Positions 11,401-22,138 of a DNA stretch of 64,000 nucleotides are shown in pieces. The notes under the pieces are model-generated. The model searched no databases. It had not been told where the DNA came from and saw nothing but the letters and a program-made list of their open reading frames with translations. The DNA lies in NCBI GenBank assembly GCA_019188255.1, contig JAETXT010000001.1:8618001-8682000 (forward strand), given 5' to 3'. The DNA comes from Verticillium longisporum (taxonomy: Eukaryota; Ascomycota; Sordariomycetes; Glomerellales; Plectosphaerellaceae). Positions within the stretch are counted from its first letter, which is position 1, and each line of letters begins with the position of its first letter. Made by a program: the position numbers and the translations under genes.

Positions 11401-12377
11401 TCACAGCGCGAGGTATCCGACCATGGCCGCGACAGCCAGCGCGCCCCAGCCCGCGCGGACGCCGACAGCCGCCGACTCGTTGTTGTTGCCGCCGGCGGCG
11501 CCCGTCTCGGAGGGCTGCGCGGGGGCGCCCGAGGTGCCGCTGGCGGCGGCCTCGGCCTCCTCCTCGAGGGTGGCGTTCCAGCGGTCGACGACAAAGTCGA
11601 GGGCGTCGTCGTCGTAGATGGCAAAGTAGCCGCCGTGGATCTCCGTGTTGTTGCCGCGGTCGCAGTAGACGTCGCCCGTGTCGCACCACGAGGCAATCTT
11701 GGGGGCGTAGGGCTCGCAGGCGGCCGTGTCGTCGCGGCCGAAGAGCTGGTCTGGGGTTAGCTATTTGTGCATCCGAAGAGGAAAAGAAAGGAGCGGAGGC
11801 GGGACGTACGCCGTCGCGAGTGCTGTTGCCCTTGTTCCAGGTGGCGTTGGCCATGTGGGTTGGGTCACCGTAGAGAATGACGGCGATGACTTGCGGGCAA
11901 AGTTAGCTGGGGTCCAATTGTCCTCCCTTGGCACGAGGGACACATACCGCTCTTGTCGACGATGCTCTCGGGAATGGGGGTCGTCTCGTTGAAGGCAAAG
12001 GCACCGGTGCTCTCCTCGCGGCCGCAGAGGGCGTCGAGGGTGACGTGGGCACCCTGGGAGTAGCCGAGCAGGACGACCTTGCCGTTGGGGCAGGCGTCGG
12101 AGTAGCGGTCGAGGGCGGCGGTCAGGGCCTCGGCGCCGTCGGCCACGGAGAGGCCGTAGTCGTCAAAGGTGGCCGGGTAGACGATGGACTCGATGGCCGA
12201 GTCGGGGATGGCGGCGACAATGGCGACGGGGAGGGGGCCGAGAAGGCCTGGGCCGGGGTGCTGGGCGGAGACGCCCGACAAGAGCAGGTGGACGCCCCTG
12301 TGGGAGCTGACGGTGGTGTTCTGGGCGGCGGCCGTCGAGGCGGCGGCGAGAGCCACGAGAGGCGCGGCGGTCTTCAT
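11401..12377 (-). CDS. Cutinase-family serine esterase with C-terminal GPI-type signal
   Basis: Alpha/beta-hydrolase of the cutinase / acetylxylan esterase family. Exons 12377-11948, 11889-11810 and 11745-11401; the introns (58 and 64 bp) are GT-AG and keep phase. 284 residues. Signal peptide 1 to about 18 (MKTAAPLVALAAASTAAA). Nucleophile Ser107 in LLGYSQGAH, catalytic Asp195 in CDTGDVYCD, His207 in EIHGGYF. Several N-glycosylation sequons are present. After the hydrolase a Ser/Ala/Gly linker is followed by a hydrophobic end (ALAVAAMVGYLAL), which fits GPI anchoring to membrane or wall. That is unusual for classical secreted cutinases such as the one at 1-656. Substrate (acetyl-xylan, cutin or other ester) cannot be decided. 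It is convergent with the repeat-protein gene. Confidence 0.9.
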
Positions 12378-13699
12378 CTTGACGTTGGTGGGGAGGGAGC
12401 TCGGGCTTGGGCGTAGAAGGACGGTGTCGAAGGCGCTGTCGTACGTCGTCAATCGATTGCCAAGGGACCTACGCCGAAGAGGGTCGTCGTGGGGTAGGGA
12501 GGGTCGCGGGGGAGAAGAAAAAAATCGTGGCAAGCGGGAGGGGACCGTAAAATAGGGAAAGCCTGCACAAAGGCGCCTCTTGGCTCGCTCTAATCTACGG
12601 TCCAACGACTATGGCGGCGATAGATCGAGAGCTAGGCCGAGGCTTCCGAATGGATCCAGTTCGCCCACAGGCCCTCGAGAAGACGCGTCAAGCTGCAAGA
12701 GGATGTCTTGGCGATCAAGATGGGCCGCTACTCAAGGCCCCAGTTGCAGGTGGGTGAATGTAATGAAGTGGATTCCTGTTGCGGCATCACACGGCATCGT
12801 CGCATCGTCAAACACGTTCCCCATTGTACGCTCGAACCGTTTCCATTGGGCTTGACTCGTCTCGGACCGCTGCGTGGATGAGCTGCATGGCCCATCGGTC
12901 ATCGGTCATCGGCGTCATGCCGTTCACGCGGGGACGCCGCATTGTTGGCCAGGAGATTGGGGACAGAAAAGACCCGTCGCGCCAGTGGCATCATCACATG
13001 GCAGCGGGTGCCAGGGCTTTCCCCGGAATACGCCCAACGAACGCCCAACGGACGCCCAGAGGCGCGGCAGGTGTGTCCCGAATCGTGCTGTCGCCGGCGC
13101 TATTGGCCGCTGGTGGGCCGGTGGGTGTGGACGGATCCGGGCGAAGAAAGCGAGCATGGTGCTGAAATCGGTGTCCGGGTCTGGGGACTTGAGGACTTTG
13201 CGGTGGGCGTGGCTTGCAGCGGGCAGCTTGGCCGAGCTGTCAGTCTGGGGATTGCCCACCCGAGCTGCAGCTGGGGGATCATCATTCCGCACTTGGTCTG
13301 CAGGGGCGGCCTGCGTTGTGTCCCATATGTCATCGTTTTGGGATAGCTTGTTGGTGAATTGATGAGGGTTGATGCAGATCGAGCTACGGATTTGCTTCGC
13401 TTGTTGCTTGGATGGACGGCATGGGCGCATGGCGATGAAGACGGATGGAGATGAAGGCATTTAGAGGAGACGAGGGAGAGTCATTATTTCGCCGACAATT
13501 GGTGCGCGATGGGGTCAGGGTTTCCGCTTGGTCCTTCCTGCCTCGTCGTGTCCATCGCCTTTCCAGATGCCCCACCAGCTCCATCTTTCTTGAGTCGTTG
13601 CCTTCCAAGCCCTTCTTCCCCAGTTCCCCTCAGTCAACTCAACCTCAGTCAACTTAATTGATGCCATGTAAACGGCAAACACCGACCAGGTCTGTTCTT
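12378..13699. other. Esterase promoter region and ankyrin gene 3' region
   Basis: 1.3 kb with no supported gene. It contains a short tandem TCATCGG motif repeated near 12893-12915. Overlapping open frames here have no domain. Confidence 0.5.
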
Positions 13700-16600
13700 C
13701 TAGATCGAATCGACACTCGCCTCTCCGTCACATGTCTTACCAGAAACAGACTCGACCTCCTCGTCCCGCTCTTCGCTTTCCCCGGGCGAGCTGTAGCCGC
13801 CGTCTGACTCTGGATCTGCCTGCGCTGCATGCCAATTTCTGCGCCGCAGTTTCGCCTCATACAACGCAAGCCGCCTTTGGGGTGCCATGTATTGTCTCAT
13901 CTTCCGTGCTCGGCTGCGTGTCTCTTTATAGTATCCATCTGCTAGATCGCCGTCATCCTCACTGACAGCGTCCCATCCACTGTCGATGTCCGTGGCCCCC
14001 TCACCGCTGTTTTCCAAGTTCGCGTTCGTATCTTCTTCAGCCGCTGCTTGCATTCCTTCGTTGTACGTGTCGCGTTCCATGTTGCCGGCGTCGGGTTCCA
14101 GGAGGCGGGAATACTCGGGCAACTTCCAGACCTCACTTTCGAGCTCCCAAGGCGACGAAATCATCTCGTCCATCAAAACTTCAATGTGCTCTTCGAGCGA
14201 CTCAATGGCGGCCTGCCACATCTTCTCCCGCACCTGGACCATGATGGCCCGATACGTCGAGACCAAGTCGAATCTGCCCCAGGCTTCTTTCTCATGTATC
14301 ATCTGCGCCAGCTGTTCCCCTGCGTTGCGCGGATTAGGCGACTCCAGAGACTGGACAATGCCGCGCAAGGCTTTGATATCTTCGTCAAGGACGTGGTTCC
14401 TCATGCGAACAAACAGTTTTGGGAAGCTCGTACAAAATGCCAAGTCGCAAGGCCAAGCTACGCTGTTAAACATCCGCCCATCAACTCTGAGCAGGAATCT
14501 GTCCCACACTGTGACGTTGAAGACACCGTCCAGCGTGAGACCCTTCATGACATTTACTCGAGGAACAGAGTCGCACGTCTCGAAGAACTCGCAGGCCTGG
14601 CGAGTCCCACGATATGCCAGATCCCTTAGTATGTAGGGTGTTCCGTTAGGCAGCGAAGGGAACGTCGCGCCCTTGTTGACCAGATAGCGTAGCAGGGGGG
14701 CGCAACTGAAGTTGACCTCCTCTATCCATCGTCCATCCCGGTCTAAAAATTTTGATATCAGGCGAGCATCGTACTGCACCAGCAGTTTGGCCTTCTCCAA
14801 GATGAACTCATCGAAGTATGGATTTTGTTGGAAAAGCCAGGACATCGCCGAACTGAAACCGTAATACTTCACCCAAGGATTCGCCCCTGCCCGCAGAAGA
14901 GTGTCCATCATTTCCAGCGCGGATGGGTTTTTGCTCACGATAGCTCCGTAAAGCGCCGGCCACCTACCTTTGTCTAAATCACAGCCAGCCTTGACAAGCA
15001 TACTGCACATCTTGGACAAGCCCAGGCGAATCGCCAGCACCAGGGGCGTTTGCCCCCGGATGTTATAGAGGTTGGTGTTTGCCTTGGCCTCCAGCAGCAT
15101 ATCCAGGGCGTCGATATGACCGTGAGCTATGGCAAGGTGCAGTGGTGTTTGTCCGCATTCGTCAAGGTGATCGATATAACGCTTTTGACCCAACAAGGCC
15201 TCGCGCATACCAACACCAGTTCTTGCGGCCTCGTGGATAGCTGTCCCAGCAGACAATACATCATCGTCCGAGAGCTCAATGACCCTATTCAACAAGTGGC
15301 GCGCGTTGTCCGACCTGTTTGGTTCGAGACTGAGCTGATGACGAGCCAGCGTGGCAACACGGCTAGGCGAACACTTGTGAGCGTATGAAGTCGAAATCTG
15401 GCAAGGCCGCAAGGGCATCATCCTTGCCGAGGTCAAGAGTTTCTCACCTACCTTGGCAGCGGCTTTGCACGAAGATAATTATTCCATACATTCAACAACA
15501 AGTTGAAGCCGTCATGCTCTGAAGTTAGATACTTCACCATCGTCTATGAAGAACTCGAGTCAGACACGTGGCTACTCGAAACGCGCAAATGCTCACGCGC
15601 TCTGGTGGGCTGGGTGATGAAAACAGACCTCAATCAAAAGAAGTTCGGCTCGTGTCTCGTCATCAGGGTAGTAAACATAGCGCCCTTCTTTGAGCAGGTC
15701 TAGGATAGCCGGTGTTCCTTCCGCAAATGCTTGCAGCAAATGTTCATCTGATATGCCCACTCTTGTAGGACGCAGCGCGAAGCGTACAGAACCACATGAA
15801 GCCCGGAAACTGGGAGCGAATTTGAATAGCCAATCTGGGACACCCATGGACCACTCGATATTGGTCCAAGACTGCTGTTGGCAGGATGAGCTATCGCATC
15901 TAGATTGACGCGAGAATGGCGAGCCAGAGCCAATAGGTAAGGCCCGGCTTCCAAATTGCCATGGAATTAAATCTGCCCAGTATACCTTTGCCTTGTAGTG
16001 GCAGGAGCATTTGCAGGGCCTGGGGCAATATCCGGGCATCTGCCCCAGAGATGCTATTGAGGTACTCGACCATGATGCTGACGGCTGATTCGACGTGCAG
16101 ACCGGCAGCTCGATCGCTTGGTGCACTTCTGCGGGGCCGAATGGCTGTCTAGAACTTGTGACAGCTGTTATCTCATCGATGGGCAAGCTTGAATCACCTC
16201 TGAGCTCCGGCAGAGGATTCGTACGGGCCAAGGTGCCCTCAGTCACAGAACTCGCCACGATCGATGTCGTCCCTTGTTCCCGTTTACCCGCCTGATCAAT
16301 GGACAGGTTGAAACGAATGGCTACGCTGTTACAAGTTAGGAGGGTGCGGTGTGGGCAACTTCACGCCGGTAAACTAGCCTGGCAGCATAGAGGCCAACAA
16401 AGCCTTGCAATATGCCCATGGCGCTGTGGGCTTCCGTCTGCATCTTCTGAATGTCATTTTGCAGATATAGCCATTTCAGCTTCTTGGCCTTCGCGGAGCG
16501 CTCGCCCTCAGCCTTGTAGCATCGGGCGCAGAGAGCTGTCAGACCATCGGCGACGCTTTTGAGCTTGATCCTTGCAAGCTCTAGCTCAGGACCCAACTGA

Positions 16601-16833
16601 CCCATGTCGTCGCTCTGTGGTAGACTCTCGCAGATGTGGGCGTACTTGGTGAGCAATGCAGCCTATCCAGTTGTTAACGAGTACTGTTGCGGAATGTGAT
16701 CAGTTGCTCTTGCCTCTCCGATCATTGACTCGAGATTTTGTTGAATTTCGGGGATCGCCTTGAGCTTTCTTAGTGCCACGAAAGCTTGCCCTAGGGCGTA
16801 CGAACTCGCGACAACCCCAATGATTTCAGCCAT
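13700..16833 (-). CDS. Ankyrin-repeat protein with fungal N-terminal helical domain and Cys/His-rich motif
   Basis: Proposed exons: 16833-16714, 16662-16365, 16320-15629, 15543-15452 and 15362-13700; all phases agree and give 954 residues. The first intron (16663-16713) has a GC donor. Residues 1 to about 140 (MAEIIGVVASSYALGQAF...) are helical, like the N-terminus of fungal STAND/ankyrin proteins. A Cys/His-rich motif CPRPCKCSCH and a later Cys pair are typical of a widespread fungal ankyrin family. Ankyrin repeats follow (CGQTPLHLAIAHGHIDALDMLL and two or three more), then an alpha-helical C-terminal region with a long acidic tail. The family is large and mostly uncharacterised; a role in non-self recognition is only conjecture. 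The two downstream introns (15544-15628, 15363-15451) are my best fit and less certain than the first two. Confidence 0.75.
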
Positions 16834-17526
16834 TTGCTGCAGATGGCGGTTCGTATCAGATGTAATAGACGGGTGACAAGGTCTTGAAAGAGATGGTCCA
16901 CGACAGAACACGCTTGTAAACAAGAGAAGTTTCGAATCAGCCTTTCAACAAGGGCCCGAGGGAAAGTTGCCTGCTGTATGAACTCGTTGGCAGGATCCGC
17001 CTTGCGAACCGCCCAACAAGGCAACCGGGCTGCCTCAATTTTTGGAAAGGCGGCAGACGAAGCAGCCCGAATCTGCCAAGATACGCCAGCCGGGACCGAC
17101 CAACAGGTCCTTTTTGGCCTTCCAAGGTGCCCTTCCAATGAGGCGGTGCCACGCTCGCTGCAATGGAGGTCCAGGCCTTCAAGTGTTACAAGTGTCTATA
17201 TGATTGGATGTGCTGCATCATGACGTGCACTTGACAGGATTGCTGACTTTGCCCGTTGTCCCAAGCCTCATCTCAGCTGAGGAGAAAGGTATTGATCAGC
17301 GGCTGTCATATTTGGCGCCTGCAGTGTAACGCGTGCAGGATCGTATTTGAAAGGCGCGTCACTGGAAGAAGAACCATCGCACAACTGCTGTGTCTGACCA
17401 CTTGATGGATGATATTAGGGTGGAAGATCGATGCTGGGGAACGATGCCATGCTGCATTATGTCTTCTTGATTCAGAATGGGGCTTATATATTATAGCGGT
17501 GATTGTGGAGCCTACAAGTCATCTAA
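16834..17526. other. Ankyrin gene upstream region
   Basis: About 700 bp between the ankyrin start (-) and the tRNA gene (+). No further gene is visible. Confidence 0.5.
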
Positions 17527-17597
17527 GCGTGAATGGTTTAGTGGTAAAATTCTCCGTTGCCATCGGGGAGCCCTGGGTTCGATTCCCAGTTCACGCA
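17527..17597 (+). tRNA. tRNA-Gly (anticodon GCC)
   Basis: A 71-nt cloverleaf. The acceptor stem GCGTGAA pairs with TTCACGC plus discriminator A. A-box-like TGGTTTAGTGG; anticodon loop TTGCCAT gives GCC; T arm GGGTTCGATTCCC (B box). No intron. Confidence 0.95.
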
Positions 17598-18197
17598 TAC
17601 AGCTCCCGTTTTTGCCCGCCCAGACAGAAAGCAGCAGGTTTCGATCACGACTTATGGTTCTTGCACATGTGGCTGTGATCGCATCCTTGGTCCATCCCAT
17701 TCATTGACGCAAGTAGCTAAAGTGGCGATTAGTATCCCGGTTAAAAGTTGGCCAGCCGGCCGGTGACCATAGAGGGCTACGTATGTACCTGTTCCTTAAC
17801 CAAATGGCCGGCATAAGCTCTTTTCGCAACAGTCAGCAAGCGCGCCAGAATCGGACTTTACTTTCACGAGAAAAGCAGTGCCAGATCAAATCATTTAGAG
17901 ATGTCATCCGGATCAACAAAATCCTGCGGAATTCAAGATGTCACGGCAGCTGGAGAGCTGACCTCCATAGCTGGAGCTTTCACTCAGAGCTGTGTGTAAA
18001 TGTCGCGATCCATTCATTATATCTTAATGAATACGGCTGTGTGGTCATCAAACCCAGTGTTTGCGTTACTCCCAACAATGGTCCGAGACTGTGGAAGTTT
18101 CCCTGGTAATCCCGCCAGACATTCAGCACACAGCTGCAAACATGCCTTTGAAAGTCATTCATGCCCTACGCAGCTCGTTCGGGCCTGCCCAGCCTTC
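17598..18197. other. Region between tRNA-Gly and the AT-rich island
   Basis: 600 bp with no supported gene. The composition shifts toward AT along it. Confidence 0.45.
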
Positions 18198-18568
18198 TTA
18201 GTCTTCCGTCCAGGTGTCGTACGTAGGATCTGGGTATGAATTAATGTTCCCGGGTATCTCGGTATCGCCTGGTAAGTATATCGCCGGCGTTTTTGGGTCC
18301 ACTTCTGTGTTCCTTGCGTCGAAAAACTCTTTGTCGATAAGATATCGGGGACTAGACGGAGAACCATCTTGAGGCTCTAAGACCATCGGATCTCTTATAT
18401 CCATGTTTGGAAAAGAACCGTGTTGCATGTCCGCACGTTCATATGCCTCGTATGAAGCTATTAAGCCAGGAGCGGGCGGCATAGCATGGGGTATACCTGT
18501 TGTCGTCGGTTCTTCTAACGTTATAAGTGATAGAGGGTATATTCTGGGAAGGCGAACAATACTCTATT

Positions 18569-18860
18569 TTAACCCAACCTCCGGCTGATGAGACAGTCCA
18601 GCGCGTACTCCATAGGGTATTTGCCGATCGCCTCAGTTGGGAGGTAGTCAGTCCAATCTTGCAAGGGGCTTCGAACATCAATCGTGTTAAGAGCCCAAAC
18701 GAACTCCCAATGCTCCGGGTACCAACCCGCGAGCTCCCAATCAAGTATTGAGGTAGCCCGAACGCATCGCTCCGTTATATCGTTCGCTTCTCCTGGGATA
18801 TCGATCATAGTATTGCGGGGATGTAAGTCGCTATACGTCAGGACGATGCAGTGATATTCC
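18569..18860 (-). pseudogene. Aminoglycoside/choline-kinase-like phosphotransferase relic
   Basis: Minus-strand frame contains the catalytic-loop signature LTYSDLHPRNTMID and, about 20 residues on, the Mg-binding part LDWELAGWYPEHWEFVW, both typical of the APH/choline kinase fold in fungal proteins. The frame stops at 18569. The N-lobe expected upstream (18870-19190) shows only scattered similarity with stops and no continuous frame, and no start fits. Intact members have 250-350 residues; about 95 are readable here. It is therefore a gene fragment inside the AT-rich island. An intact gene with several undetected introns is less likely. Confidence 0.7.
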
Positions 18861-19359
18861 TTTATTAAGAATCGTATTATAGAGATCTAGGATATTGAGG
18901 CCCTGGTCTGCCCCTGGCATAAGAAGTCGTTCAGCTCCGCTTCGGTAGACAAGGACGCGGGGGACTCGCATTACCACCTCCTCATATCCTTGCAGAATTC
19001 CGTCCTAAAGCTGCCAAGCTGAGTCTGGTCATTTCGAGGAGGCACAACGTGGAGAAGTTAGAAAATGGAAACGAGAGATTACTAAATTGAGGATTTCTGG
19101 GCATTCGTGAAATTTAACCAGACGCTCTCCAATACCACGCCTCGAGCCCGAGACAAAAAGATGTATATTCAGCTGCCACCACGTAGAGCACCATGAAATC
19201 GAGGTGATGGGAAAGCGGACGCATGGTCGTTAACGTACTACAAATTATGGATATAGAGCGGATCAATAGCAGAGCCAATCTCGACCACTATGTTTTCATT
19301 GATTCCGACGACCCAGTTCTCGTGCAGAGCACTCACCCGCCCGAAGGAGTTGGAGTTGA

Positions 19360-19847
19360 TCAGCTTTCATCTTGGAAAGGAAGAAATCCAATCGTAGGTA
19401 AATCATTGCAGGATGTCGACTTTCTGGAGGAAGTCAACTGACCGGGTAGCCTTCCATAGTTACTTTGGCCACTACCAGCCGTCGCTTGGTCGGCACTTAT
19501 GCTATTGCCCCGATCGGAATGCCCATCCGAGTTACTCTTAAATGAGGCCGTTATCTTACGGGTAGAGGGAGACTGCGACATGATCTGAGTTCGTGACAGC
19601 GATTCAAAACGTGGTTGGTAGGGAAGAGGACGCGGCCTCTATACTCTTAGATATTCTATCGGGCCACTTTCTGCTGGAAAGGATTAATGAACCTCGACGA
19701 CACTCTCTTCAGAGGGGGTAGAAGATCATTGTTAGATCTGTCGGCCAGTGTCTGACGCCATCCTGTAGAGGTAGTTCGGGTAGAGCATATATTTCTATAA
19801 TCCGGGACGGAATCCTCTAGGCCTTGGCCGCTACTGGTAGAATCCAT
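19360..19847 (-). other. Unassigned Ser-rich open frames, possible gene remnant
   Basis: Two frames on one strand, 19847-19656 (begins MDSTSSGQGLEDSVPDY) and 19581-19360 (SQSPSTRKITASFKSNSDG), both Ser/Thr-rich. They could be exons of one gene joined by an intron, since an ACTCAG acceptor precedes the second, or relics. No family is recognised. Confidence 0.25.
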
Positions 19848-20130
19848 GGTAGCTAAAGGGAGACAACTGGTCCGTACTGACTCGAAAACAGGAAACCTGA
19901 GCTGAAAAAAGACCAGCTTACAAATTATATCACTTATGCAACCAACTTGTAGATCAAACGTTCCATAGTCGGGCGGAACGCGAGCCTATAGCCCGCAAGC
20001 AATCTTCCTAGTAGGAGGACATTCCCGGGAGAGGATAGATAGATGGAACTACGAGGTAAGTACTTAGTAATAAGCCTATATATACTCGTGGTCAGATCAG
20101 GCTTTTAATACGGGGCGCAGGTTGTTCGCG

Positions 20131-22138
20131 AACCTTGTCCCGATTCTGTCCCTTTTTTCATTTGCGGTGAGTCGGGGAGACTATTGCACCCACACCAGAA
20201 GACTTGGCTGCGGGATGCAGGCTAGAGCAGCAAGCACTGCCATGTCTACACCAGCAATGGTGTGTTTCATTGAGAACGCGAGCTTGGAGTTTTACTGAAA
20301 ACGCAAAACTCCCACGCGCAAAGCTTGACATAAAACCCTGGCCCCCGTAAATGTCGCCATGCAAAACTTCCCCCCGGAATCTCGACAGGCTGAATATCTC
20401 ATGTTCTACCAGCCAAGCTGTCCGGTGGGCTTTGGTCAGTGGAGTTTTACTCGCTCGCTCGCTATCTGGTCGAAAGTTGCAGCCAGACTTGAAACTGCGA
20501 GCTTGAAAACTACATGTGATTTCCTTGCCATGTCGAGCAAGGGCCTTCCAGCAGCTCGTTCGTAGGCGATAAAAGCCGCCTTAGTTGGTGTCGATGAAGA
20601 TTGCTTTCCTCCTTTGATACACCACACAAGGCACACATCCCCAGCAATCAATCGCCTTCATCGATCGTACAAATTGATTCTAGTCCAAGTGCAATCAGTG
20701 CTCACTTATTTTGAATTTCAAAAGACATCTTCGGCTTGCGAATTGCCTTCCCAAAACGCAGCATCCACGGCGCTGCCCGTGACGCCCCTCAGCCTTGATG
20801 CTTTAACCATGTGAGTTGTTGGGGGCTTCTGGTGTTCAGAGGAGCCCAACCATCTAATCCACTATTACAGGCGTGGCAGCCACACAACGAACATGCACCG
20901 GTCGGCCTCCTCGGCGGCCATGGCGGGTTACCTGTCGGAACCTGACTCGATTTCCGCTATCAAAGAGATGGGCGGCACCCAGGAGGCAGCCTCTCCTGTG
21001 GTGCCGAAGCAACAAGCGCTGGGCATCTCGATGGCGCACATGCCATTCTGTAGTGCGGCCTTTTGGGGGCCGCCAAGAAGCGTCAGCACCGCAAATGGGG
21101 GGCGGAGACCTCGTTGCCTCATTGCCGTATTGCCTTACGTGGCGGGCAGTGTTGTAGAGATGGTAGAAGATCTTCACCCCGGACTGGGAAAAGGCGTTTT
21201 GGACCAAGGGACATGTTTATGAGTCGATACTCTATGCTAGACGCACTTTTGCTAACCTATAAAGTCAGAGAGGCCGCCGGCCAGCCTGCCTTCTTTTTCT
21301 CTCCTGCACCCTGCTTCCATGGTGAGAGGTCGTACAAGTGGCATTGTGCGTGCCTCGCCAAGTCCGAAGGAGGTTATGAACCTGCAACCTGGCATTGTGC
21401 ACGCCCTGCGATAGAACGAAGACCAACTGTCCCACTGTATCGCGCGACAAGAAACTGAAAGCCTTGAATCGGTCAAATCGAATGATCCCAAGTGTACCCC
21501 ATCAACAGCAGTCTTGACACAGCGGCCCCAGGACGTGGTGCTTCAGACAGGCGGTTTGCTGAGGCATCACGCGACTGAAGGGCTGACAAGCTTCAAGCTG
21601 TGCAACGTTCCTGGCACTAATCAGCAGCCTATCTCTACCTCCCCTGGGTCCTCAACATGCAGCGATGGCCCGGAATTGGCTGATGTACGCGGGAAAAGGG
21701 CTGAAGACGCTCGACCATGACTGGCAGAAGAACCCGCAGAATGCTTGATTTACCTGCGCTAGAGATACTGGCGCAAAACTACCCATTCAGCCCCGTGCCC
21801 ATCCTTCGCCGGTCCCCTGTGACGTGATGCGATAACGGTTAGAGCGCGGGGCATGTGGCACAGCACCATTGGGAGAGGGGGGCAGTGCAAGAAAGCATCG
21901 CAGGATCAGCCGGAATCAGGAACACCAGGGTTAAGGAGGCCTCTACGTATGGTATATAGAGCCTGCCTTGGCTGCTGGCTTGCCGCCGTCCGACGGCTGA
22001 TCATGTAATTGATCTTTGACGTTTCTGAGGAAGCCCAGTGACACAGCTACACAGCTTCCAACAAGAGGACTACCTAGGCGACGATCGTGCCTTCAACCCG
22101 GACCAACCGACCCTTGCCAATCATCTACTGTCCTTCAA
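20131..22138. other. Annexin upstream region
   Basis: About 2 kb without a supported gene. Small frames overlap on both strands. The annexin promoter lies at its right end. Confidence 0.5.
21953..21958 (+). promoter_or_regulatory. TATA-like element of the annexin gene
   Basis: TATATA inside GGTATATAGAG, about 185 bp before the annexin ATG. Assigned by position only. Confidence 0.35.

Larger units (their letters stand above)
18200..20130. other. AT-rich island with decayed coding fragments
   Basis: Visibly richer in A, T and TA dinucleotides than the flanks (for example around 20040-20100). It holds the phosphotransferase relic and short unassigned open frames: 18198-18482 (-), 19223-19441 (+), 19360-19581 (-) and 19656-19847 (-). 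No transposon end, terminal repeat or transposase motif was found. Base bias plus broken genes fits repeat-induced point mutation or relaxed selection, which is inference without a computed index. Confidence 0.5.

Noticed and set aside
18198..20130. Transposon in the AT-rich island
   Set aside because: No terminal repeats, target-site duplication, transposase, reverse transcriptase or integrase motif could be found by eye.
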